Shown here piece by piece: positions 56,071 to 64,000 of a stretch of DNA of 64,000 nt; the stretch's first letter is position 1, and every line of letters begins with the position of its first letter. The DNA lies in contig AJXE01000016.1 in assembly GCA_000263395.1 (NCBI GenBank), forward strand, positions 1-64,000. Reading direction: 5' to 3'. The notes under the pieces are model-generated. The model did not search any database, was not told the DNA's origin, and was given only the letters and a program-made list of their open reading frames with translations. The stretch comes from Stutzerimonas stutzeri TS44. Its GTDB lineage: Bacteria > Pseudomonadota > Gammaproteobacteria > Pseudomonadales > Pseudomonadaceae. A program made the translations under genes and the position numbers.

Positions 56071-57291
56071 TCAACCGCCGATGGCGACCATGCCCACCGG
56101 CGGCAGCAGCGATGCATCCCACTGCGGCGCCGACTCGACCGGCGCGCGGCGTTGCTCCAGCACGATATCCAGCGCACGACTGGGCAGGATGTCGATGTCG
56201 TCGAAGGTGATGATCTGCCCCGGTTCCACCGCCCGCCGCAGCGCGGTCTTGCGCAACAGACCGATGGGTACGTGGTCGGGATGCTGGTCGAGCTTGATCG
56301 CCTCGCCACGGAACTGGAAACCACCGATGCCGCGCTCGATCAGCTCGCCCGGCTTCATCGCGCGCTTGGCGATGGCCGCCACACCCAGTGTCGGCGTGGT
56401 CGAGTTGTTCAGCAGTACCCCGCCGCCGGCGAGTACCCGTCGTACCGTCTTGCCCACTTCCAGCGAACACAGGTGGAACGGCCGCACCAGCGTGTAATAC
56501 GGGCCACGGCCGAGCTTGAAGTACTCGATCGCCGGCGCCTGTTCGGCGTCGTGCCGGCAAACCAGGAACACGCCGCCGGCGGCATAACCGGACGGCACCA
56601 CGTAATCGACGATCGGCTGGCCGAGGCGCTCGGCCATCATGCCGAGCAGGCTGGCGCTGTCGTCCAGATTGGTCGAAGCCAGCCCCTCCAGCCCCTGACG
56701 GGTGATGGTGGCGCCCAGGCCGTTGCCGACGATCACCTGTTCGATCTGCACCTTGGTGCCGTCGGTGAAGGAGGTCGTCTGGTCGATGCTGATGCCCTGG
56801 CGATTGGCCCAGTAAGCCATGTCCTCGGGCGACGGGTCATGGTTCAGATAGCCCTTCATGTTGCCGTAGACCAGCGGCTGGAAACCCATCTGCAGCGCAT
56901 CTTCATGCAGCGCCGCAAGCGAGCCGGGCTGGTCGCCTTCGGCCTCGGTGAGAAAGCCCTTGCCGGCCAGGTAGGAACCCGTGGTGACCTGCAGTTCCGC
57001 GTTCACCGTGACCACCGGCAGCCCGGCCTGGAATGCCCGTTCGATCACCTCGGTGCCGTGGAACACGTCACCGCTGCACTCGACCAGCAGGTCGCAATGG
57101 TCGATGAGTTCATCGAGCGAGTTGGTCAGTCGTTCGGCGAGAGGAAAGTCGGTCAGCGTGGCGAGCGGTCGTCGCGTGAGGACACGCGAGATTTCCATGT
57201 CTTGATAGTGCTGCTTGATCAGCCGAATGAAACCCCTGGCGATCATCCCGGTACCACTGACACCAATCTTTTTTACGTGCAAGGTGGGCAT
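56071..57291 (-). CDS. NAD(P)-binding oxidoreductase with C-terminal SAF domain (COG4091-type)
   Basis: A 406-residue protein: N-terminal Rossmann fold ('KKIGVSGTGMIARGFIRLIKQHY'), homoserine-dehydrogenase-like middle ('VVTVNAELQVTTGSYLAGK', 'YGNMKGYLNHDP'), and a SAF domain at the end ('RRAVEPGQIITFDDIDI'). This is the predicted homoserine dehydrogenase-like family, whose reaction is not established; similar genes occur in surface-sugar and other clusters. Start MPTLHVKK. Ribosome binding site weak. It stands alone here. Confidence 0.8.
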   Translation of the reverse strand: MPTLHVKKIGVSGTGMIARGFIRLIKQHYQDMEISRVLTRRPLATLTDFPLAERLTNSLDELIDHCDLLVECSGDVFHGTEVIERAFQAGLPVVTVNAELQVTTGSYLAGKGFLTEAEGDQPGSLAALHEDALQMGFQPLVYGNMKGYLNHDPSPEDMAYWANRQGISIDQTTSFTDGTKVQIEQVIVGNGLGATITRQGLEGLASTNLDDSASLLGMMAERLGQPIVDYVVPSGYAAGGVFLVCRHDAEQAPAIEYFKLGRGPYYTLVRPFHLCSLEVGKTVRRVLAGGGVLLNNSTTPTLGVAAIAKRAMKPGELIERGIGGFQFRGEAIKLDQHPDHVPIGLLRKTALRRAVEPGQIITFDDIDILPSRALDIVLEQRRAPVESAPQWDASLLPPVGMVAIGG

Positions 57292-57553
57292 AAAGTGAGT
57301 CCATTCTTCTTGACAATCAGCTCTATGACCGCGTTTGGGCAAAAAAATTTTGCCGGCTGACGAATTAGCCATTTTTTGCCGCTGCGCGGGCCGTATGCGC
57401 CATCCGCGGGGAACGGCAGCACAGAAACGCTAGTCCCTGGCGCAACGGTGGACCAATTGAGCGCGACGGACGGCGAAGGCCGGGTCGCTGGTTTTATGCC
57501 GTCAGAAACAGGACGGAGGCCGCGTTGCACGGCCCCCGCTCATGGGTGGACTG
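57292..57553. other. Gap upstream of the SAF-domain gene
   Basis: A 262-bp stretch with AT-rich runs near 57350-57370 (AAAAAAATTTT) that may be the promoter of the leftward SAF gene. No gene supported. Confidence 0.35.
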
Positions 57554-58054
57554 TCAGCCCAGCACCGCCAGCGCCGCGTTGTAATCCGGCTCCTGGCCGA
57601 TCTCGCTGACCAGCTCGCTGTGCAGCACGCGATTCTGTTCATCGAGCACGACCACCGCACGTGCCGCGACGCCTGCCAACGGGCCGCTGGCGATGGCCAC
57701 GCCGTAATCGGCGAGGAAGCCGGCGCCGCGCATGGTCGACAGGTTCACCACGTTCTCCAGCCCCTCGGCACCACAGAAGCGGCTCTGCGCGAACGGCAGA
57801 TCCGCCGAAATGCACAGCACCACGGTGTTGCTCAGGGCGCTGGCCTTGGCATTGAAGGTGCGCACCGAGGTTGCGCAGGTCGGTGTGTCGATGCTGGGGA
57901 AGATGTTCAGCACCTTGCGCTTGCCGGCGAAACTGCTCAGCTCGACATCGGCCAGATCACCGCCGACCAGGCTGAATGCCCTGGCCTGCTGACCGACCTG
58001 CGGAAAGTCGCCGATCACCTGGATGGGGGTACCACGCAGGGTTACTTCACTCAT
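57554..58054 (-). CDS. tpx: Thiol peroxidase
   Basis: A 166-residue atypical 2-Cys peroxiredoxin in the cytoplasm or periplasm that reduces peroxides with thioredoxin. Peroxidatic Cys60 in '[15 protein letters not shown]' and resolving Cys94 in '[12 protein letters not shown]' are both present. AAGGA precedes the ATG. It lies downstream of an AGCS symporter in the same direction, 89 bp apart. Confidence 0.95.
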   Translation of the reverse strand: MSEVTLRGTPIQVIGDFPQVGQQARAFSLVGGDLADVELSSFAGKRKVLNIFPSIDTPTCATSVRTFNAKASALSNTVVLCISADLPFAQSRFCGAEGLENVVNLSTMRGAGFLADYGVAIASGPLAGVAARAVVVLDEQNRVLHSELVSEIGQEPDYNAALAVLG

Positions 58055-58143
58055 GAATTATTTCCTTTTTTATGAACACGCATGGATGCAACGGAACCGC
58101 GCAGGCACGCCGCGCGGCAGGACAGACAACGACAGCGCACGCC

Positions 58144-59487
58144 TCAGCGGCGCGCGAAATATTCGCGGGTCAGCTTGACCACTACCGGGCTAAGCAGCAA
58201 TAGGGAAATCAGGTTGGGAATGGCCATCAGCCCGTTGAGGGTATCGGCGACCAGCCAGGCGAAGTCGAGCTGGGCGACGGCGCCAAAGGGGATGGCCACG
58301 ACCCAGAGCAGGCGGAACGGCAGGATCGACTTGGTGCCGACCAGGTATTCCCAGCAGCGCTCGCCGTAGTAGCTCCAGCCGAGGATGGTGGTGTAGCTGA
58401 ACACCACCAGCGACAGCGCCAGCACATACTGGCCGACGCCCGGCAGTGCGGCCTCGAAGGCGGCGCTGGACAGCTCCGCGCCGCTGACGCCGCTGGTCCA
58501 GACGCCGGTGGTGAGGATCACCAGGGCGGTCATCGAGCAGACGATGAGGGTGTCGATGAAGGTGCCGAGCATGCCGATCAGCCCCGAGCGCACCGAGCTG
58601 GTGGTCGTGCCCGCGGCCTGGGCGATGCCGGCGGTGCCCAGACCCGCCTCGTTGGAGAAGATGCCGCGCGCCACGCCGAAGCGGATCGCCGCCATCACCG
58701 CCGCACCAGCGAAACCACCGGTGGCTGCCGCCGGGCTGAAGGCGTGCTCGAAGATCAGCGCGAAGGCGCCGGGGATGGCCTGATAGTTGATCACCAGCAC
58801 GATCAGCGAGGCGACGACGTAGCCCACGCACATGAACGGCACCAGCATCTCGGCGACCTGGCCGATGCGCCTGATGCCGCCGAGGATCACCAGCCCGGTG
58901 ACGACCATCGTTGCCACGCCGGTCACCCAATCCGGGATGCCGAACGAGCCGTGCAGCGCGTCGGCCATGCTGTTGACCTGCACCATGTTGCCGATGCCGA
59001 AGCCCGCCAGGCCGCCGAACAGCGCGAAGGCGCCACCCATCCAGACCCAGCGGCTACCCAGGCCGTTCTTGATCGCGTACATCGGTCCGCCGACATGCTC
59101 GCCGCGATCATCCTTCTCACGGTAATGCACGGCCAGCACCACTTCGCAGTACTTGGTGGCCATGCCCACCAGCGCGGTGCACCACATCCAGAACACCGCG
59201 CCGGGGCCGCCGAGGAAGATCGCGGTGGCGACGCCGGCGATGTTGCCGGTGCCGACGGTGGCGGCCAGACAGGTCATCAGCGCCTGGAACGGGCTGATCT
59301 CGCCGGATTCGTCATCACCCTTGTGGCGACCCTTCCAGAGCAGCGCGAAGCCGGTTGGGATGTTCAGCCAGGGCATGAACTTGAGGTAGATCATCAGGAA
59401 CAGACCGGTGCCGAGGATCAGCACCAGCATTGGCACGCCCCAGACAAGGGCGTTGGTGTCGTTGACCAGGGTTTGCAGGAATTCCAA
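58144..59487 (-). CDS. Sodium:alanine/amino acid symporter (AGCS family)
   Basis: A 447-residue inner-membrane symporter with about ten helices, moving alanine or glycine with sodium. 'GTGNIAGVATAIFLGGPGAVFWMW', 'ALVGMATKYCEVVLAVHYR', 'ARGIFSNEAGLGTAGIAQAA' and 'FSYTTILGWSYYGERCWEYL' are family signatures. The start is TTG at 59487 (EFLQTLVND...), with AAGG eight bases upstream and no better ATG. The exact amino acid is unknown. Confidence 0.92.
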   Translation of the reverse strand: MEFLQTLVNDTNALVWGVPMLVLILGTGLFLMIYLKFMPWLNIPTGFALLWKGRHKGDDESGEISPFQALMTCLAATVGTGNIAGVATAIFLGGPGAVFWMWCTALVGMATKYCEVVLAVHYREKDDRGEHVGGPMYAIKNGLGSRWVWMGGAFALFGGLAGFGIGNMVQVNSMADALHGSFGIPDWVTGVATMVVTGLVILGGIRRIGQVAEMLVPFMCVGYVVASLIVLVINYQAIPGAFALIFEHAFSPAAATGGFAGAAVMAAIRFGVARGIFSNEAGLGTAGIAQAAGTTTSSVRSGLIGMLGTFIDTLIVCSMTALVILTTGVWTSGVSGAELSSAAFEAALPGVGQYVLALSLVVFSYTTILGWSYYGERCWEYLVGTKSILPFRLLWVVAIPFGAVAQLDFAWLVADTLNGLMAIPNLISLLLLSPVVVKLTREYFARR

Positions 59488-59709
59488 TTGATATGCCTTT
59501 TTCTTTGAAGAGGAGTCCTGGTCTACGCCAGGCGTCGGTCATCGGCGTTGCAATGCCCATTCCAGAACGTGTTGAGCACTTGGGAGTTTAGTCGCCGGGC
59601 GCTACAAATCATGCTGCTTCGATTATTTTTCAACAGTCCGATCCAGACCCGCTGCATGCCTCGCGAGACCCCGATCTGGAGCCGGATCGAAGGCGGGTTG
59701 CACCGACGC

Positions 59710-62700
59710 TCAGAAATCGCGCCGGTAGAACAGATCGAGCGAGCTGGCCAGGCCGCTCGCCGCCTCGAGGAACAGTCTCTTGGTCAGCTGGTAGCGCAGC
59801 GCGATGGTGTTGGAGGGCTCGAACACCCCGACCCCGTAGCGCAGCATCAGGCGCTCGGACAACCGGCCGCTGGCGACCACGCTGGTGGCGGCGCCGCTGC
59901 CTTCGGTATCGAGCTGGAATTCCTCGATTCCCAGGCGCTGCGCCAGCCCGCCGGTGATCGAGGCACTGCCGGCCAGCCCGAGTCCCAGCGCGGCCTGGGC
60001 CAGCAGGTTGCTGTCGCCGCTGTCGGCACCCAGCGGCCGGCCGAGCACGAGGTAGGACAACGCCTGTTCCTGGCTCATCGCCGGCTCGGAGAAGACATCC
60101 ACCCGCGGCTGCTCGGCGCTGCCGGTGATGCGCAGGCCGGCCACCACATCGTGCGCCCGGATGCTGCGGATCGCCTCGATATCCAGATACGGCTGCGTGA
60201 GCACGCCGGTGAACAGCAGCTGCGCGCGGCGAATGGTCAGGCGCTGGCCGTAGGCGCGATAGCGACCGTTGTTCAGGTTCAGCTCGCCGCGCGCATCGAG
60301 GTTGTCGCCGATGTGCAGATGGCCGGCCAGGTCCGCGGTGAGGCCGAAGCCGGAGAAGCGCAGGCGCTCCTGGCCGACCTCGACGTCGATGTCCATCTTC
60401 ACCGCCAGCGGCGTCTGCGCCGGTGCCTGCTCGGCGCCGACGATGCGCGCGTCCTCGGAGACCCTGACCGTTGCCGGCGGCAGCTCGCGCACCGTGATGG
60501 TGCCGCGCGGCACCCGTACCTTGCCATCGATCGACAACTGCTCGCCGGCCAGGCTGATGTGCAGCGCGGGATCGACTTCCAGATCGGCATAGGGCTCGAC
60601 CACCATCGGCAGGCGTTCGCCGGTAAGGCGCAGGTCGAGGTCCGGCGCGGCGTGCCAGTCCAGCGTGCCGCTCAAGGCCCCACGGCCCTGCTCGCCGCTG
60701 CGCCAGTCGCTGTCGATCCGCAGTTGCTGGCCATCGATTAGCAGGCGCGCCTGCAGTTGTTCCAGCGTCACCGGCAGTTCGTTACCGGCAACCTCACCGC
60801 CGCTCAGGCGCAGCTCCCCCTGCAACTCGGGTTCCTGCAGGCTTCCTGCCAGCCGGCCGCTGCCGTTCAGCTCGCCCTGCAGGCGTTCGACCATCGGCGC
60901 GAACGGCCGCGCCACCGCCAGATCGAGTCCGCGCAGGTGGAACTCGCCGTCCAGCGGCTTGATCGCGCGGCGCGGATCGATGCGCGCGCTGACGTCCACC
61001 TCACCCAGCTCGCCGCCGTCGAAGCGCAGCTGGCTGTCGATGCGTTCGGGGCGCAGGCGGCTGTCGAGCGTCAGCGTGCGGTACGGGAAATCGTGCCAGG
61101 CCTCGCCCTGGCGCAGGCGCAGCACGCCGGCACCGGCGTCGAGGCGCAGCTCGCCGTTCGGTCCGGCCTCCGGCAGGTCCAGGCGCAGATCGGCGTTCAG
61201 CTCGCCCTGCCAGGCGAAATCCTCGGGAAAGAAGCCAGCGAGACTGTCCAGCGGGAAATCGCGCAGCCGGTAACGCAGTTGCGGCTCCGGCAACAGCCGC
61301 TGCTCTTCGGCGCAGAGCGATGCCGGGGCGGCCAGCCAGCAGTGCGCGCCCAGCTCCACGCGACCATCGGCGCGCCGACGGATCGCCGCCGGGCTCTGCA
61401 AGGCCCAGCGCTGTTCATGCGCCTGGAGCGTCGCGCGCAGCAGGCGGCCTTGCCAGTCGGCGCCTTGCAGGCTGCCGTCGAGCGCGGTCGCGAGGTCCAG
61501 CGTCGGTCCGTCGAGGCGCAGCTCGGCCTGATGACGCGCGCGCGTGCCGCTGGCCTCGAGCTGCAAGGTGCCCATGTCGTTGTCGCCCAGTTGCAGCGCG
61601 TCGGCGACCAGCCGCAGCGTCGCGCGCTCGCCTTCGCCGAGCGCCGCATCGAGGCGCAGGCGTTCCACGCGATTGGTCTGGTAGGCCAGCGCCTGGCCGT
61701 TCAGGCGCGCCGAACCCTGCGGCGCGCCTGCGCTGCCGGCCAGTTGCACGAGGCCGTCGAGCTGGCCCGCGAGCCCCGGCCAGAGCTGCGCCAGACGCGG
61801 CAATTGCACACGCAGTTCGCCGTCCAGCGTCTCGCTCCAGCGCCCGGCGCCGTGAATGCGATTGGCCCCGACGCGCAGGTCGAGGCGCGGAACGTCCCAA
61901 GTCGCGCCCTGCCCGGCCGCCGTCAGTTGCAGCTGGCTCGGCTGGCCGCGCAGCTGACCGGCCAGGTCCAGTTCGGCCTCGGCCTGCAGTGTTTCGTCGC
62001 GCAGCGCGCCACGGCTCCTGAGCGTACCGCCGAGCTGACCGGGCAGTTGTGCCAGCCAGTACGCCGGGTCCAGCTCGCTCAGTTGCAGGTTGGTCTTCCA
62101 GTCGAGGCCATCGGCAAAACCGACGCTCAGGCTGCCGGTGGCGGCGCCCTGCCCGGCGCGTAGTTGCAGCTGCGGCAGGTGCACCACTTCAAGATTGCCG
62201 CTGAGCGGGCTGTCCAGACTGAAATCGCCGGCCGGGCCGCTCAGCGCCGACTCGAAGTGGCCGAGGTAGGCGCCATCGTCATACTGCAGCTGGGCGTTCA
62301 GCTCGCGCAGGCTGACCGGCGGCGGCTCTGCCAGCGAATAAAGGCGCTGCCAGGGGAAGTTGTGCCAAGCCAGATTCGCCTCGCCGGCCAGCGCCTGCTG
62401 CCAGTCGAGCTGGCCGTGCAGGCGCACGTACTGCCCGTCGCCGGCGTCCAGTTCGAGCACATCGAGTGTCGCGCCGCTGGCCTTGAGCAGACCGTCCAGC
62501 GCCAGCCGCACCAGCCCTCCCTCGCCCGGCAATTCGGCGGTACCGAGCAGCCGATAGCCGTCCTGCAGATCGCCACTGGCGGTCAGCTCGACGGCGTTCA
62601 GGCGCAGGCTGTCGGGCAGTTCCGGCGTGGCGCGAAAGCCCTCGGCCTGCAGGCGCAGGGTCGCCGGCAGGTGCTCGGCCAGCGGTTGCAGCTGGCCGCT

Positions 62701-63378
62701 GAGCGTGCCGTCCAGATAGCCACGGCTGTCGACGGTGAGCGCCAGGCGGTCGCGCAGCTCGCCATCGAGGCGCAGCGCCAGCGCCCACGGCTGCCCTTCG
62801 ATCAGGCCGAGCTGCGCCTCGCCGACCAGCTTGAGCGGCCAGGCGCCGCTCGGTTGCAGGCGCCCGCTCAGGTTCAGCTCGCCATCGGCGCGGCGCACGT
62901 GCAGCGCCTGGATCTGCAGCCCTTCGCGGCGCCAGTCGGCGCGCAGCTGCAGGCCCTGCAGTTGCTCGACCTCGTTCAGCCGCAGGCGCCCGAGCTCGAT
63001 GCGCTCCACGCGCAACGCCAGCGGCAGTTGGATGTCCGGCAGGCTGAACGGCGCGCTGTCGGGCTCTTCGGCACCCGGCGGGAAATGCAGCTGCACGTCT
63101 TCGGCGACCAGTTCGTCGATGCACAGCGCCAGTTGCAGCAGGCAGCCCGGCGACCAGGCGAAGCGCGGCGCCAGCAGTTCGACGCGCTGTTCACCCTGCT
63201 GCCAGAGCAGACGCTCGGCCTGCCAGCGCCCCGCGAGATGCCCGGCGAAACCCTCGACCTGCACCCCCGGCACGCGCTGAAGCAGCCAGCGGCTACCCGC
63301 ACTGGTGCCGAGCAGCCCGCCCAGCGCCACACCCAGCAGGAGCGGCAGTGCGACCAGCGACCAGCCGAGGCGCCTCAC
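59710..63378 (-). CDS. tamB: Translocation and assembly module subunit TamB
   Basis: A 1222-residue protein anchored in the inner membrane by an N-terminal helix ('LVALPLLLGVALGGLLGTSAG'), then a long beta-rich periplasmic chain, and a C-terminal DUF490 domain ('LILRYGVGVFEPSNTIALRYQL'-like, ending FYRRDF). With TamA it bridges inner and outer membranes in outer-membrane protein and lipid traffic. The start is GTG overlapping the tamA stop (GTGA). Confidence 0.93.
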   Translation of the reverse strand: MRRLGWSLVALPLLLGVALGGLLGTSAGSRWLLQRVPGVQVEGFAGHLAGRWQAERLLWQQGEQRVELLAPRFAWSPGCLLQLALCIDELVAEDVQLHFPPGAEEPDSAPFSLPDIQLPLALRVERIELGRLRLNEVEQLQGLQLRADWRREGLQIQALHVRRADGELNLSGRLQPSGAWPLKLVGEAQLGLIEGQPWALALRLDGELRDRLALTVDSRGYLDGTLSGQLQPLAEHLPATLRLQAEGFRATPELPDSLRLNAVELTASGDLQDGYRLLGTAELPGEGGLVRLALDGLLKASGATLDVLELDAGDGQYVRLHGQLDWQQALAGEANLAWHNFPWQRLYSLAEPPPVSLRELNAQLQYDDGAYLGHFESALSGPAGDFSLDSPLSGNLEVVHLPQLQLRAGQGAATGSLSVGFADGLDWKTNLQLSELDPAYWLAQLPGQLGGTLRSRGALRDETLQAEAELDLAGQLRGQPSQLQLTAAGQGATWDVPRLDLRVGANRIHGAGRWSETLDGELRVQLPRLAQLWPGLAGQLDGLVQLAGSAGAPQGSARLNGQALAYQTNRVERLRLDAALGEGERATLRLVADALQLGDNDMGTLQLEASGTRARHQAELRLDGPTLDLATALDGSLQGADWQGRLLRATLQAHEQRWALQSPAAIRRRADGRVELGAHCWLAAPASLCAEEQRLLPEPQLRYRLRDFPLDSLAGFFPEDFAWQGELNADLRLDLPEAGPNGELRLDAGAGVLRLRQGEAWHDFPYRTLTLDSRLRPERIDSQLRFDGGELGEVDVSARIDPRRAIKPLDGEFHLRGLDLAVARPFAPMVERLQGELNGSGRLAGSLQEPELQGELRLSGGEVAGNELPVTLEQLQARLLIDGQQLRIDSDWRSGEQGRGALSGTLDWHAAPDLDLRLTGERLPMVVEPYADLEVDPALHISLAGEQLSIDGKVRVPRGTITVRELPPATVRVSEDARIVGAEQAPAQTPLAVKMDIDVEVGQERLRFSGFGLTADLAGHLHIGDNLDARGELNLNNGRYRAYGQRLTIRRAQLLFTGVLTQPYLDIEAIRSIRAHDVVAGLRITGSAEQPRVDVFSEPAMSQEQALSYLVLGRPLGADSGDSNLLAQAALGLGLAGSASITGGLAQRLGIEEFQLDTEGSGAATSVVASGRLSERLMLRYGVGVFEPSNTIALRYQLTKRLFLEAASGLASSLDLFYRRDF

Positions 63379-64000
63379 AGCTCCGGCCCCATGGAGAAAT
63401 GCAGGCGCAGGCCGGTATCGCCGTCCAGCGGATGGGCCAGGTCGACGCGGATCGGCCCGACCGGCGACACCCAGCGCAGGCCGACACCGACGCTGCTCTT
63501 GAGCGTCGGGAAATCCAGTGAGTTGAAGGCGTTGCCCTGGTCGACGAAGGTCGCCACGCGCCAGCGCTCGGCGACCGAGTACTGGTATTCGACACTGGCG
63601 GCGAACTGGTAGCGACCGCCGATGCGCTCGCCGTCGGAGTTGGTCGGCGACAGGCTCTGGTAGTCGTAGCCGCGCACGCTCTGGTCGCCACCGGCGAAAT
63701 AGCGCAGCGACGGCGGCACGTTGACGTACTCGTCGGTCCAGTTGCCGCCGAGCTGCACGCGGCCGAGGAAACGATGGCGCTTGCCGAGCGTGGTCAGGCC
63801 GCGCAGCTGGGCGTTGGCGTGCACCAGGTTGGCATCCGACAGCACGCCGTCCTTGGCCGCCGCCAGCTCGAACTGCAGGCGATAACCTTCGCTGGGGTCG
63901 ATGCGGCTGTCGCTGCGCAGGTAGCTGTAGGCCACGCCGGGCATCAACAGGGTGCTCAGGCCCGAGTCATCGCCGAGGCGGTATTCCTCGTGCTGCCACT
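63375..64000 (-). CDS. tamA: TamA outer-membrane barrel protein, C-terminal part
   Basis: The last 200-odd residues of an Omp85-family barrel; the start lies beyond the window. Seen: 'YLRSDSRIDPSEGYRLQFEL', 'RYFAGGDQSVRGYDYQSLSP' (the VRGY/F motif of the Omp85 L6 loop), and 'GVGLRWVSPVGPIRVDLAHP' at the end. It partners TamB. Its stop overlaps the tamB start, so the pair is translationally coupled. Confidence 0.92.
   Translation of the reverse strand, partial: WQHEEYRLGDDSGLSTLLMPGVAYSYLRSDSRIDPSEGYRLQFELAAAKDGVLSDANLVHANAQLRGLTTLGKRHRFLGRVQLGGNWTDEYVNVPPSLRYFAGGDQSVRGYDYQSLSPTNSDGERIGGRYQFAASVEYQYSVAERWRVATFVDQGNAFNSLDFPTLKSSVGVGLRWVSPVGPIRVDLAHPLDGDTGLRLHFSMGPEL

Overview
The window is a GC-rich chromosomal segment of a gamma-proteobacterium of the Pseudomonas lineage, most likely Stutzerimonas (Pseudomonas stutzeri group) or a close relative. 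This rests on the fused tyrA-aroA gene in a serC-pheA-hisC-tyrA/aroA-cmk-rpsA operon, on the order folE-smrA-prmB-aroC-MFS-mtnD-alkA-speE, and on the glgA-treZ-malQ-treY-DUF2934-glgX block. All three match gene orders I recall from P. aeruginosa. There is no rRNA, tRNA, CRISPR array, transposase or phage gene. The window is ordinary core chromosome with several patches of gene decay and some unexplained palindromes.

Layout. 1-7440: aromatic amino acid and translation operon (serC 3' end, pheA, hisC, tyrA-aroA fusion, cmk, rpsA), closed by a strong terminator. 7532-9861: MarR regulator divergent from a PLP aminotransferase and a glutathione S-transferase. 9938-12203: leftward folE, smrA, a membrane protein and a cysteine-hydrolase-fold protein. 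12462-20702: prmB, a tail-anchored GNAT-like protein, a secreted alpha/beta hydrolase, aroC, an MFS transporter, mtnD, two twin small membrane proteins, alkA, and a speE homologue that has lost its catalytic residues. 21112-21463: a Cys-rich zinc-ribbon protein behind two CTGT-N8-ACAG (LexA-like) boxes. 21629-27315: PobR-like AraC regulator divergent from a four-gene FUSC/DUF1656/HlyD/outer-membrane efflux operon of the AaeXAB/fusaric acid type. 27320-31911: small stress and membrane proteins and a LysR regulator.

32139-42974: glycogen/trehalose operon (glgA, treZ, malQ, treY, DUF2934, glgX), whose genes mostly overlap by a few bases. 43165-47652: M23 peptidase, then a DODA dioxygenase/SDR/DUF2218 operon divergent from a LysR regulator, then an MFS transporter. 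The SDR is an internally deleted remnant. 47691-48001: the C-terminal ends of two genes joined head to head, the scar of a deletion. 48207-52645: zinc alcohol dehydrogenase, then a ybhP-clsB-ybhN-like lipid operon. 52698-55998: a PedH-type PQQ alcohol dehydrogenase with the lanthanide signature, divergent from an orphan UrtA-like binding protein. 56071-64000: SAF-domain oxidoreductase, tpx, AGCS sodium/amino acid symporter, and tamB with the 3' part of tamA.

How it fits together. Chorismate metabolism is split between two blocks (aroC; tyrA-aroA and pheA). The glycogen/trehalose operon makes and remodels alpha-glucan and converts it to trehalose, a typical stationary-phase and osmotic-stress function. 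The neighbouring DUF892, CinA-like, Zn-ADH and ClsB genes resemble the general-stress region I recall from P. aeruginosa. The most unusual signals are the SpeE homologue without its catalytic aspartates next to an apparently reduced methionine-salvage locus, the tandem LexA-like boxes, the 17-bp palindrome in the pedH leader, a possible 17-codon leader ORF overlapping glgA, and the two deletion scars. I found no clearly new multi-gene system such as a defence island.
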